64,000 bases of DNA from Flavobacterium gelidicaeli (GCF_013294005.1 NZ_JABSNK010000006.1:62001-126000); one strand, 5' to 3'. Shown: positions 8,768 through 17,123, numbered from the stretch's first letter. Made by a program: numbers and translations. The notes: generated by a model from the letters alone, not told the origin.

Positions 8768-8774
8768 CAAAATT

Positions 8775-9536
8775 ATGGCTAAAAAAAGAATATTACTAAA
8801 AATAGGCACCAATACCTTAACAAGAGAAACCAATCATATTTCGAGAGGAAAGATTGAGGATATTGGAATGCAAATTGCAGCCTTGAACGAAGAATATGAG
8901 TTTATCATTGTAAGTTCTGGCGCTATTGCTGCTGCAAAACAATTTGTGAAATTGGAGAGCAAAGGAAAAGAAATAGTGGTTAAACAAGCTTTGGCTTCTA
9001 TTGGACAACCACATTTAATGCGGATCTTCCATGAAAATTTTAGTGATTTAGGATTGCTGACTTCGCAGTGTCTACTCTCCTATTCCGACTTTGAAAAAGA
9101 CCAGTCAAAAGTAAATATTGTCAATACGATTAATGTTTTAGTGGAGAACAATTACATTCCGATTATTAATGAAAATGATACTGTTGCAACGGATGAAATT
9201 CGGTTTGGTGACAACGATAAATTAGCGGCATTAGCGGCAGTTTTATTAAAAGTAGACATCTTAATCATAGCTACTAATACAAATGGAATATATACAAAAT
9301 CGTCTATTCATGACGCTGTACCGGAAACGATTTCTTTGGTTACAGACCTACAACTTCTAGACAAAGAAGTAGGCGACGCTAAATCATCACAAGGAACCGG
9401 TGGCATGCAATCTAAGATAGAAGCGGCTGCAATTGCAAAAGCAGCTAATATTGAGACTTGGGTTGTGAATGGTTTAAATGATAATTTCATTTTGAATGCC
9501 TTGCAAAACAAAATACCTTTTACTAAAATTAAATAA
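8775..9536 (+). CDS. proB: Glutamate 5-kinase without PUA domain
   Basis: 253 residues; phosphorylates glutamate at the gamma-carboxyl, the first step of proline synthesis. Amino-acid-kinase fold: KIGTNTLTRE at the N-terminus, IVSSGAIAAAK, IINENDTVATDEIRFGDNDKLAA, and the C-terminal GTGGMQSKIEAAAIAKAA. Enterobacterial ProB is about 367 residues with a C-terminal PUA domain; this one ends after the kinase domain. The ATG at 8775 is chosen because the upstream TTG alternative would translate repeat sequence. The argF' gene begins 2 bp after the stop, so the two are probably translationally coupled. Confidence 0.92.
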   Translation: MAKKRILLKIGTNTLTRETNHISRGKIEDIGMQIAALNEEYEFIIVSSGAIAAAKQFVKLESKGKEIVVKQALASIGQPHLMRIFHENFSDLGLLTSQCLLSYSDFEKDQSKVNIVNTINVLVENNYIPIINENDTVATDEIRFGDNDKLAALAAVLLKVDILIIATNTNGIYTKSSIHDAVPETISLVTDLQLLDKEVGDAKSSQGTGGMQSKIEAAAIAKAANIETWVVNGLNDNFILNALQNKIPFTKIK

Positions 9537-9538
9537 AG

Positions 9539-10528
9539 ATGAATTATACTTCAATAAAAGATATCGACTCCCTCTCTAAATGGGTGAAGTCGGCAATTAA
9601 AATTAAGAGCAACCCGCTTAAAAACAAAAAATTAGGTAAAAACAAAACATTAGGAATGTTGTTTTTTAATCCAAGTTTGAGAACGCGTTTGAGCACACAA
9701 AAGGCAGCTTTGAACCTTGGGATGAACGTCATGGTGATGAATTTTACCAATGAAGGTTGGACTTTAGAGTTTGAAGACGGAGCGGTAATGAACCAAGGTG
9801 CTTCGGAGCATATCAAAGAAGCTGCAGAGGTTGTATCTCAATATTGTGATATCATTGCGGTAAGGGCTTTTGCTGGCCTAGTCGACAAGGAAAAAGACAA
9901 TGCCGAAACGGTAATGGCTGGATTCCTAAAATACGCGACTGTACCTATTGTGAATATGGAAGGTTGCACGGGTCACCCTCTGCAGGCACTTGCTGACGCC
10001 ATCACAATGGAAGAACATAAGACCGCACACAAACCAAAAGTAGTATTATCATGGGCGCCACATCCTAAAGCTTTACCGCAGGCTGTAGCCAATTCCTTTG
10101 TAGAAATGATGCAGTTGCAAGACGCTGATTTTGTCATTACACATCCAGAAGGCTACGAATTAAATCCTGAAATCACGAAGGATTCAATAATAGAATACGA
10201 TCAGAATAAAGCATTCGAAAATGCCGATTTTATTTACACTAAAAACTGGAGTAATTACAACGACTACGGCAAAATCACCAACAGTGATCCAAGTTGGACG
10301 GTAACCGCGGAAAAGATGGCATTGACTAACAACGCCAAATTCATGCATTGCTTGCCGGTAAGACGTAACGTAATCGTTGCCGATGAAGTGATTGACAGCG
10401 AGAATTCGATTGTAATCGAACAGGCTAACAATAGAACCTATGCAGCGCAATTGGTGTTGCAAAAAATACTAATCCCCCTAGCCCCCAAAGGGGGAATAAA
10501 AACAAAAAAGTCTAAAAAGAAAAAGTAA
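9539..10528 (+). CDS. argF': N-acyl-ornithine carbamoyltransferase (ArgF' type)
   Basis: 329 residues. Transfers carbamoyl phosphate to an N-acylated ornithine, giving acyl-citrulline. Carbamoyl-phosphate site FFNPSLRTRLS (residues 42-52), HPLQALAD and HCLPVRR are all visible. The long EDGAVM loop and overall sequence match the acetyl/succinyl-ornithine group of Bacteroidetes rather than classic OTCase. The residue before the EH of the substrate loop is Ser89, where I recall Pro in the Bacteroides succinyl enzyme and Glu in the Xanthomonas acetyl enzyme, so the acyl group is open. The last about 17 residues (IPLAPKGGIKTKKSKKKK) are encoded partly by a palindromic repeat and look like a repeat-derived tail. 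The stop overlaps the argB start (TAATG). Confidence 0.88.
   Translation: MNYTSIKDIDSLSKWVKSAIKIKSNPLKNKKLGKNKTLGMLFFNPSLRTRLSTQKAALNLGMNVMVMNFTNEGWTLEFEDGAVMNQGASEHIKEAAEVVSQYCDIIAVRAFAGLVDKEKDNAETVMAGFLKYATVPIVNMEGCTGHPLQALADAITMEEHKTAHKPKVVLSWAPHPKALPQAVANSFVEMMQLQDADFVITHPEGYELNPEITKDSIIEYDQNKAFENADFIYTKNWSNYNDYGKITNSDPSWTVTAEKMALTNNAKFMHCLPVRRNVIVADEVIDSENSIVIEQANNRTYAAQLVLQKILIPLAPKGGIKTKKSKKKK
10473..10495. repeat. Palindromic repeat inside the 3' end of argF'
   Basis: TCCCCCTAGCCCCCAAAGGG core with stem CCCCC/GGGGG (10482-10486 / 10490-10494). The word is of the type found between genes in Flavobacterium, here translated as the C-terminal PLAPKGG of argF'. The G/C runs contrast sharply with the AT-rich surroundings. 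Confidence 0.6.
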
Positions 10529-11385
10529 TGACTATACCGTTAGAAAACTCCAATATTTCAAATTCGGCTCCCTCTTCTGTGGAGAGTCCCGAACTTTCGG
10601 GAGGGCTACGTAAATTAGTAACCCTTGTGAAAATTGGCGGAAACATTATTGATGATGCCAACGAACTACAACAGTTTCTGAACGATTTCTCTAAAATTGA
10701 AGGCTATAAAGTACTGGTGCATGGTGGTGGAAAATCGGCAACCAAAATGGCACAAAGCATTGGTCTGGTTCCTCAAATGATTGACGGTCGCCGTATTACT
10801 GATGCCGCAATGCTAGAGGTTGTAGTCATGATTTATGCAGGGCAAATAAATAAAAATATTGTGGCTCAATTGCAAGGACATAATACAAATGCGATGGGGT
10901 TTTCTGGAGCGGATGGAAATTTAATTCAGTCCGATAAAAGAAACCATCCTACGATAGATTACGGTTTTGTTGGTGATGTGAAGTCAGTCAACACTCCGCT
11001 ACTATCAACGTTATTAGAGAACAGTATCATTCCTGTTTTTTGCGCGATTACCCACGATAAACAAGGACAATTATTAAACACTAATGCCGATACGATTGCA
11101 AGTGAATTAGCCATTGCCTTATCCGAGGTCTATGATGTAACTTTGAATTATTGCTTTGAGAAACCAGGCGTTTTATTCGATTCAGAAGATGATTCGTCTG
11201 TAATATTAAAGATGAATGCCGACTTATATTCGAAATTAAAAGAAGAAAAAGCCATTCATTCCGGGATGATTCCTAAATTGGATAACTGCTTCAATAGCTT
11301 GTCTAAAGGAGTTAAGAAAATACGAATTGGTCACCACAGCATGTTACAAAATAACGATGTTATTTGCACAACAATTGCTTTATAG
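10528..11385 (+). CDS. argB: N-acylglutamate kinase with repeat-derived N-terminus
   Basis: 285 residues. Phosphorylates N-acyl-glutamate; amino-acid-kinase fold with VKIGGNIIDD (about residues 34-43), VHGGGKSATKMAQ and a C-terminal HSGMIPKLDNCFNSL. The stop/start overlap TAATG with argF' fixes the ATG. Typical ArgB proteins begin just before the KIGGN motif; here about 30 extra residues (PLENSNISNSAPSSVESPEL and following) precede it and are largely encoded by a palindromic repeat (10566-10610). The extension is probably disordered; translation from a later GTG just before KIGGN is possible but would trim conserved sequence. Confidence 0.9.
   Translation: MTIPLENSNISNSAPSSVESPELSGGLRKLVTLVKIGGNIIDDANELQQFLNDFSKIEGYKVLVHGGGKSATKMAQSIGLVPQMIDGRRITDAAMLEVVVMIYAGQINKNIVAQLQGHNTNAMGFSGADGNLIQSDKRNHPTIDYGFVGDVKSVNTPLLSTLLENSIIPVFCAITHDKQGQLLNTNADTIASELAIALSEVYDVTLNYCFEKPGVLFDSEDDSSVILKMNADLYSKLKEEKAIHSGMIPKLDNCFNSLSKGVKKIRIGHHSMLQNNDVICTTIAL
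10566..10610. repeat. Palindromic repeat inside the 5' end of argB
   Basis: Contains GGCTCCCTCTTCTGTGGAG and then the perfect palindrome TCCCGAACTTTCGGGA (10587-10602), followed by GGGCTACG. Word content matches Flavobacterium intergenic repeats. It is translated as the APSSVESPELSGGLR part of the ArgB N-terminus. Confidence 0.6.
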
Positions 11386-11403
11386 AAACAAACCTTGAAA
11401 ATC

Positions 11404-11455
11404 ACCATTAAGAGATTAAGGTCTTTAAGCTTAATGAACTAAATATCTTAATGGT
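11404..11455. repeat. Short inverted-repeat element, copy 2 of 2
   Basis: 52 bp bounded by ACCATTAAGA and TCTTAATGGT with central TAAGCTTAAT, matching the element at 4821-4876. Lies in the 118-bp argB-argE gap. Confidence 0.65.
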
Positions 11456-11503
11456 AAGTTTATAACTGAAAATTTCAGTTTTAAGATTCGACATACAAAA
11501 AAT

Positions 11504-12577
11504 ATGAAAAACAAAGAAACACTTACTCAAGAAGCGATTGCCTTATTAAAAAACCTGATTGAAACTCAGTCTTTTTCTAGTGAAGAAGAAAATACTGCAG
11601 CTTTGATCGAAAAATGGTTTGAAGTAAATGCCATTCCGTTTGAGAGAGAAAACAACAATATTTGGGCATACAATAAGACATTTGATAAAAGCAAACCAAC
11701 GCTTTTACTGAACTCACACCACGACACCGTGAGACCTAATCAGGCGTACACTAAAGACCCATTGAAAGCCATTGTAGAAGATGGAAAACTATACGGTTTA
11801 GGGAGTAATGATGCTGGTGGTTGCTTGGTTTCGCTATTGGCAACTTTCGTACATTTATATGCCGCGGAAAATTTGCCTTATAATATTGTGATCGTAGCTT
11901 CGGCTGAAGAAGAAAGCAGCGGTAAAAATGGTTTGAACAGTGTTTTAAAACATTTACCCGAGTTAGAGTGTGCTATCGTAGGCGAACCTACTTTAATGCA
12001 ATTGGCTATAGCCGAAAAAGGTTTATTGGTGCTGGATGTAAAAATCAAAGGAACACCCAGTCATGCAGCACATCAAAATGAAGACAATGCTTTGTACAAA
12101 ACAATTCCCGTAATGGAATGGTTTAAGAATTATACATTCGACAAATTATCGGAACAGTTAGGACCAGTAAAAATGACCGTTACACAAATCAATGCAGGAA
12201 AACAACATAACGTAGTTCCTTCAGAATGTGATATCGTTGTTGATATTCGGGTAAACGATTGTTATACCAATCACGAAGTTCTGGCGATTGTACAAGAACA
12301 CGTAAATGCCGAGGTAACACCACGCTCTATGAATCTAAGCTCGTCCTCAATTCCAGAAAACCATGGATTGGTACAAGCCGGAATTGCTTTAGGTCGCACG
12401 ACTTATGGCTCTCCTACTCTTTCTGACCAATCAGTTTTGAGCTGTAAATCATTGAAATTAGGCCCTGGAGACACACTGCGATCACACTCAGCAGATGAAT
12501 TTATATATGTAAACGAAATTGAAGAAGGAATCGACTTGTACATCAAAATATTGAGTGATTTCTTGAAAAAAAAGTAA
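11504..12577 (+). CDS. argE: N-acylornithine/citrulline deacylase (M20 metallohydrolase)
   Basis: 357 residues, M20 family zinc amidohydrolase that removes the N-acyl group late in the pathway. Metal-binding motifs: SHHDTVRPN (first His and Asp), GSNDAGG and the catalytic SAEEESSGKNG. A dimerisation lid domain lies in the middle (KGTPSHAAHQNEDNA region, about residues 180-290), and the C-terminal metal-binding GPGDTLRSHSADE is present. In this pathway the transcarbamylase acts on acyl-ornithine, so this enzyme would deacylate acyl-citrulline; that follows from known Bacteroidetes/Xanthomonas pathways, not directly from the sequence. Confidence 0.9.
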   Translation: MKNKETLTQEAIALLKNLIETQSFSSEEENTAALIEKWFEVNAIPFERENNNIWAYNKTFDKSKPTLLLNSHHDTVRPNQAYTKDPLKAIVEDGKLYGLGSNDAGGCLVSLLATFVHLYAAENLPYNIVIVASAEEESSGKNGLNSVLKHLPELECAIVGEPTLMQLAIAEKGLLVLDVKIKGTPSHAAHQNEDNALYKTIPVMEWFKNYTFDKLSEQLGPVKMTVTQINAGKQHNVVPSECDIVVDIRVNDCYTNHEVLAIVQEHVNAEVTPRSMNLSSSSIPENHGLVQAGIALGRTTYGSPTLSDQSVLSCKSLKLGPGDTLRSHSADEFIYVNEIEEGIDLYIKILSDFLKKK

Positions 12578-12578
12578 A

Positions 12579-13184
12579 ATGGATAATAATAAAGATTATA
12601 CAAGGGAACTAATAACATTTAACTTAGTTAAAGCTAACCTATATGCAATATTTTCAATTATACCTATTTTAATAATTTACTTAATTCCATATTATCTCAT
12701 TTGGAATAAAAATATAAATAAAGAAAACATCAAAAAATCTATAATTTATTTTAAAAATAATGGTTATTTAAATCCTATTTTAATTTTCACAATTATAATA
12801 TCTACTTTGACAATTGGGATAATTTTACATGAATTAATTCATGGTATAACATGGGCAAAATTTACAAAAGACGGTTTTAAATCAATTAAATTTGGTGTTC
12901 TTTGGAGATTTTTAACTCCATATTGTCATTGTAAAGAGCCTTTATTAGTAAAACATTATATAATTGGTGGTATTATGCCCACTATAATTTTAGGAGTTCT
13001 ACCAGTAATAATATCATTTATAACTGGAAATATACTTTTTCTGATTTTTGGAATCTTTTTTACAATGGCTGCATTTGGAGATTTTATAATTCTCTTTCGA
13101 CTTATAAAAGAAAATAAAAACAATCTCGTATTAGATCATCCTTCAGAAGTTGGTTGTTATATTTATAGATACAATAAGCTTTAA
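12579..13184 (+). CDS. DUF3267-like membrane zinc peptidase inserted in the arginine operon
   Basis: 201 residues with about five hydrophobic segments and the zincin motif HELIHG (about residue 87-92) inside a membrane segment, as in site-2-protease-like DUF3267 proteins. GGIMPTIILGVLP matches the second conserved region with its Pro. The gene begins 1 bp after the argE stop and is far more AT-rich than the flanking arginine genes, so it was probably inserted into the operon. Function unknown; a role in arginine synthesis is unlikely. A degraded copy of the argH promoter region lies just downstream. Confidence 0.7.
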   Translation: MDNNKDYTRELITFNLVKANLYAIFSIIPILIIYLIPYYLIWNKNINKENIKKSIIYFKNNGYLNPILIFTIIISTLTIGIILHELIHGITWAKFTKDGFKSIKFGVLWRFLTPYCHCKEPLLVKHYIIGGIMPTIILGVLPVIISFITGNILFLIFGIFFTMAAFGDFIILFRLIKENKNNLVLDHPSEVGCYIYRYNKL

Positions 13185-13210
13185 GGTTTTAACTTCAAGT
13201 TATTAAAATT

Positions 13211-13266
13211 AATAAACTACGTAAATCTCTGATTTACCTGTGAGTATCTTTACAAAATAAAAAACA
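13211..13266. repeat. Direct repeat: degraded copy of the argH promoter region
   Basis: 56 bp aligning without gaps to the argH upstream region 13516-13571, with 45 of 56 identical positions by eye. The -7 box is spoiled here (TATCTTTA instead of TATCTTTG). A 27-codon frame starts at 13267 and ends at 13350; together with the next about 90 bp it may be a relic, but no protein family can be recognised. These elements account for the 392-bp gap 13185-13576. Confidence 0.6.
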
Positions 13267-13448
13267 ATGCGAAAACCAATTCTACTTTATAAACAAGCGC
13301 CAATAACATTAGAGTTAAAATTACTTATATTGAGGAGGTTTTTTGTTTAAAACAAAAGGCTATTGTGTCTCTATTTGGATTAGAATCTCATACCATAACT
13401 ATCATTTAAAAGAAATATACCAGAATGGTGAGTTGGAAGAAATTTCAA

Positions 13449-13514
13449 CTACTCGAAAAATTCGAGCAGTTCAAAATAAAAATGCAACTAACCGGAAAAT
13501 CCGGATAGTTCAAA
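13449..13514 (+). promoter_or_regulatory. Two tandem look-alike hairpins upstream of argH
   Basis: CTCGAA-AAA-TTCGAG (13452-13466) and CCGGA-AAA-TCCGG (13492-13504). The first is followed by CAGTTCAAAA and the second by ATAGTTCAAAA, so both share the same downstream word. The stems differ in sequence but keep the same AAA loop. They could be protein-binding palindromes or RNA hairpins; no function is assigned. Confidence 0.4.
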
Positions 13515-13522
13515 AAATAAAC

Positions 13523-13557
13523 TTTGCAAATCTCTGAGACAACTCTGAGTATCTTTG
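13523..13557 (+). promoter_or_regulatory. Promoter of argH
   Basis: TTTG at 13523-13526 and TATCTTTG at 13550-13557 (spacer 23 bp, slightly long). The start of transcription would be near 13563, close to the ATG at 13577. Suggests argH can be transcribed apart from the main operon. Confidence 0.6.
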
Positions 13558-13576
13558 CGAAACAAAAAACACAACT

Positions 13577-14857
13577 ATGAAACTTTGGGAAAAAGGAATA
13601 CCTACTGATAAACAAATCGAACAATTCACCGTTGGTAACGACCGTGAATTGGATTTAGTACTAGCAAAATACGATGCTTTGGGTTCTATAGCTCATGCCA
13701 AAATGCTAGGAAACATCGGTTTATTAACTACTACTGAAACTGATTCATTAGTAGCTGCTCTAAACGAAATCATTGCTGATGTAGCCGCTGGAAATTTCGA
13801 AATCGAAGATTCATTTGAAGATGTACATTCCAAAATAGAATACTTATTGACGGTAAAACTAGGCGACGCTGGAAAAAAAATACATACCGCACGTTCTCGT
13901 AACGATCAAGTTTTAGTGGATGTCAATTTGTATTTGAAAGATGTTGTTATCGAAATGAAAGCGCAAGTAAAATCACTTTTTGATTTACTAATGGAATCGG
14001 CTGAGAAATACCAAAACGTTTTATTACCTGGCTATACGCACCTGCAAATCGCGATGCCGTCCTCGTTCGGGATGTGGTTTTCTGCCTATGCGGAGACTTT
14101 GATTGACGATATCACCATGTTGAACGCTGCTTTAAAAGTAGTTGATCAAAATCCGTTGGGTTCTGCTGCAGGATATGGTAGCTCCTTCCCTATTGATCGT
14201 ACTTTTACGACAAAGGAATTAGGTTTCGAAACCTTAAAATACAACTCTGTAGCCGCTCAAATGAGCCGTGGAAAATCAGAGAAAACACTGGCTTTTGCCA
14301 TGAGTAGCGTAGCTGCAACTTTAGCGAAGTTTTCTATGGATGTTTGTTTGTACATGAGTCAGAATTTTGATTTTATCGGTTTACCCGCCCATTTAACTAC
14401 TGGTTCGAGTATTATGCCGCACAAGAAAAATCCAGATGTATTCGAATTAATTCGTGGGAAATGCAACAAAATTCAAGCCTTGCCTTATGAAATTACTTTG
14501 ATTACTAATAACCTTCCTAGTGGTTACCACAGAGACTTGCAGCTATTAAAAGAAGGCTTATTTCCAGCCATTCAAAACTTGCAAGCTTGTTTGGACATTG
14601 CTATTTTTTCAATCAAAGACATTAAAGTAAAAGACAATATCTTAGCCGATAAAAAATACAATTATTTGTTTACAGTAGACACTTTAAACGAAATGGTGGT
14701 TGCAGGAATGCCTTTTAGAGACGCCTACAAAGCCGTTGCCGAACAATTAGAAAATGGAACCTACGCATCTCCAAAAGAAACTAAACATACGCATGAAGGA
14801 AGTATAAACAACCTTTGTTTAGCAGAGATAAAAGAGAAAATGACAAAAGCTTTATAA
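13577..14857 (+). CDS. argH: Argininosuccinate lyase
   Basis: 426 residues. Splits argininosuccinate into arginine and fumarate, the last step of the pathway. Fumarase/aspartase superfamily: HTARSRNDQVLVDVNLYL, LPGYTHLQIAMPSSFG and the signature GSSIMPHKKNPDVFELIRGK with the mobile catalytic loop. Slightly shorter than E. coli ArgH (457). It closes the arginine cluster, has its own promoter and ends at a strong terminator. Confidence 0.95.
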   Translation: MKLWEKGIPTDKQIEQFTVGNDRELDLVLAKYDALGSIAHAKMLGNIGLLTTTETDSLVAALNEIIADVAAGNFEIEDSFEDVHSKIEYLLTVKLGDAGKKIHTARSRNDQVLVDVNLYLKDVVIEMKAQVKSLFDLLMESAEKYQNVLLPGYTHLQIAMPSSFGMWFSAYAETLIDDITMLNAALKVVDQNPLGSAAGYGSSFPIDRTFTTKELGFETLKYNSVAAQMSRGKSEKTLAFAMSSVAATLAKFSMDVCLYMSQNFDFIGLPAHLTTGSSIMPHKKNPDVFELIRGKCNKIQALPYEITLITNNLPSGYHRDLQLLKEGLFPAIQNLQACLDIAIFSIKDIKVKDNILADKKYNYLFTVDTLNEMVVAGMPFRDAYKAVAEQLENGTYASPKETKHTHEGSINNLCLAEIKEKMTKAL

Positions 14858-14864
14858 ACTACTA

Positions 14865-14897
14865 AAATCCATTCCAAACCGAATGGATTTTTTTTTT
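14865..14897 (+). terminator. Rho-independent terminator of the arginine cluster
   Basis: Perfect 10-bp stem AAATCCATTC (14865-14874) / GAATGGATTT (14881-14890), 6-nt loop, then seven more T. Confidence 0.92.
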
Positions 14898-14941
14898 AAA
14901 TTAAATGATTACAAACAATAAAAACGAATATAATTTATACA

Positions 14942-14949
14942 TATATTTG
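14942..14949 (+). promoter_or_regulatory. -7 box for the DUF2157 gene pair
   Basis: TATATTTG, 26 bp ahead of the ATG at 14975. No clear upstream TTTG. Confidence 0.5.
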
Positions 14950-14974
14950 ATCTTAGCTAACTAAAAAACCATTT

Positions 14975-15973
14975 ATGAACCGCTTTGAAGAACAAAATAC
15001 TCAGAAACTTTTTGACCAAAATTTTCTGACAGAAAACCAACTTACCCAAGTTAAAGCATATCGGAACCTAGGGATTTTTTCTCTACATGGAGAGTTAAAA
15101 CTATTTCTATATCTTTCAGTTTTGTCATTTACAACAGGAATCGGAATCTTAATTTACCAAAATATTGATACGATTGGTCATGTCGCTATTTTAGCTATTT
15201 TATTAGTAGTGACCGTTGTTTGCTATTATTTCAGTTTCAAGAATGCAAATGGATTTCAAAAGGGAGAAACCAGTTTTGAAAATCCCATTTATGATTATAT
15301 TATACTAGCGGCATTGCTACTCAGTTGTATTTTTATAGGCTATTTACAATTTCAATACACGGCTTTTGGTACGCACTACGGATTAGCAACTTTAATTCCT
15401 ACTGCAATTGGGCTCTTTTGCGCTTATTACTTTGACAACAAAAGTATTTTATCCATTGCAATCACTGGTCTTGCGGCTTATATTGGTTTATCTGTTAGTC
15501 CACAATCCCTACTTGATAATGATTTTTACGATACAAACACTTTAAGCTACTCGGCTATTGGACTTGGAGTGGTACTTATTCTGTGGTCAATTTATAGCAA
15601 CCAAATTGCCTTAAAAAAGCATTTCACGCTCGTTTACCTTACTTTTGGACTGCATCTAATTAGCATTTCGTGCATCAATAATTTGTTTCAACCTTATTGG
15701 TTTGTATTTGCACTCATTTTGGCCGGTACTCTATTTTACTATTATAAAGTTAGTTATCAGTTTCAAGCTATTTCGCTTTTAATATTCACTGTATTATACG
15801 CCTATATTGGCGCTAACATACTGTTTTTCAAAGTTATTGTATTACTTAATTTTGATGACTTCTATATTTTAATATTCTTTATAATTCCTTTTTACTTTAT
15901 AGGTTCCATCGTTTTATTTATAAAATTAATAAAGCATTTTAACAAACAAAAAAACAATGATAGTTTACGATAA
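14975..15973 (+). CDS. DUF2157-type membrane protein
   Basis: 332 residues. A short soluble N-terminus (LFDQNFLTENQLTQVKAYRN, the DUF2157-style entry) is followed by about nine to ten hydrophobic segments from residue 45 to 320. It is an inner-membrane protein of unknown role. The reading frame overlaps the next gene by 17 bp, so the two are made together and may form a complex. Confidence 0.7.
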   Translation: MNRFEEQNTQKLFDQNFLTENQLTQVKAYRNLGIFSLHGELKLFLYLSVLSFTTGIGILIYQNIDTIGHVAILAILLVVTVVCYYFSFKNANGFQKGETSFENPIYDYIILAALLLSCIFIGYLQFQYTAFGTHYGLATLIPTAIGLFCAYYFDNKSILSIAITGLAAYIGLSVSPQSLLDNDFYDTNTLSYSAIGLGVVLILWSIYSNQIALKKHFTLVYLTFGLHLISISCINNLFQPYWFVFALILAGTLFYYYKVSYQFQAISLLIFTVLYAYIGANILFFKVIVLLNFDDFYILIFFIIPFYFIGSIVLFIKLIKHFNKQKNNDSLR

Positions 15974-17120
15974 AATAGAATTACAAAATTTGAGCTTACT
16001 AGAAGAAGCGGGTTCGCTGCAAAAAGCGGGATTTTTTGATAAAGAGCAATACGGAGCTATTGAAAAAACATTTGTCGTTCCTAAAACTAACAATAACTTA
16101 GTTATTAGAATCCTTTTTTTTATTTTAGGTGTGTTTTTATATTCCTCAATCTGTGGTTTTCTTGCTTTAATTGCAATTGATTCAATTCATAATAGTTCTG
16201 AATATTTAGTTTTTTCCTTTGCCATCATTGGAATTATTGGATCTGAAATATTAAGTAGATCAACATATTATGGTCATGGGCTTGACGACGCCTTCATTTT
16301 AGGATCCCAACTCGCTTTGGCTATAGGCATAGGAATCACATCTGATTTTAACGAATTAGTAATGGCAGCATTTATAACAGGAACTGCATTATTGAGCTAC
16401 CTCCGTTACTTACATTTATCAATGGCGTTGCTGTTTTCTTTAGCATTAACCTACACCATCGTTTTGGGTATATTTGAATTGAATGAGTCAATACAAGCCT
16501 TCTTACCATTCATCATGATGGCTTTTGCTTTAGCTATATATTTTAGTAGCAAAACAGCACTACAAAAATTAGCTACTCCTTTTTATTACAATGGGCTTTT
16601 ATTAGCCAAGAATTTCGCTTTAATCCTTTTTTACTTTTCAGGAAACTACCTAATAGTGCGCGAACTTTCTATCGATTTGCTAGGGCAAGATGTTGCACCT
16701 GGAAGCGATATTCCCTTTGCTTATCTATTTTATGCTTTTACCTTTATTGTGCCTGCGAGTTATTTATATTTTGGTTTGGTAAAAAAAGACCGAATCTTAC
16801 TATGGATTGGTTTGTTAAGCTTGTGTTTCTCAGTTTTCACAATCCGATATTACTATTCCGTTTTACCCGTTGAGATTGCCTTAACCATTGGAGGAGCCGT
16901 ACTATTTGCAACAACGCTTTTTACGATTCTAAAATTAAAAAATAAAGAAACCGGAATCACTTTCCAACCCGATCGTTTTACAAAGACAAATGCTTTTTTG
17001 AATGCTGATATACTTATCACATCGCAAATAGGCGGATTAAAACCCGAAGTAACAACCCAATCCCCAATGGAATTTGGAGGTGGTGATTTTAGCGGTGGCG
17101 GTTCTGGCGGTAGTTTTTAA
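15957..17120 (+). CDS. Polytopic membrane protein with Gly-rich tail
   Basis: 387 residues. The N-terminal 45 residues resemble the partner's soluble entry segment, then about ten transmembrane segments, then a soluble tail ending FGGGDFSGGGSGGSF. It overlaps the upstream DUF2157 gene by 17 bp (translational coupling). Paired predicted membrane proteins with DUF2157/DUF4401-type architecture are common in Bacteroidetes; function unknown. The Gly/Ser/Phe tail is of the kind seen in TPM/YgcG-like envelope proteins, but this similarity is weak. Confidence 0.65.
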   Translation: MIVYDKIELQNLSLLEEAGSLQKAGFFDKEQYGAIEKTFVVPKTNNNLVIRILFFILGVFLYSSICGFLALIAIDSIHNSSEYLVFSFAIIGIIGSEILSRSTYYGHGLDDAFILGSQLALAIGIGITSDFNELVMAAFITGTALLSYLRYLHLSMALLFSLALTYTIVLGIFELNESIQAFLPFIMMAFALAIYFSSKTALQKLATPFYYNGLLLAKNFALILFYFSGNYLIVRELSIDLLGQDVAPGSDIPFAYLFYAFTFIVPASYLYFGLVKKDRILLWIGLLSLCFSVFTIRYYYSVLPVEIALTIGGAVLFATTLFTILKLKNKETGITFQPDRFTKTNAFLNADILITSQIGGLKPEVTTQSPMEFGGGDFSGGGSGGSF

Positions 17121-17123
17121 AAT

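Noticed and set aside
13343..13537. Open frame of 64 codons upstream of argH
   Set aside because: It reads through both hairpins and into the argH promoter, starts at a non-ATG codon, and has no protein-like pattern.
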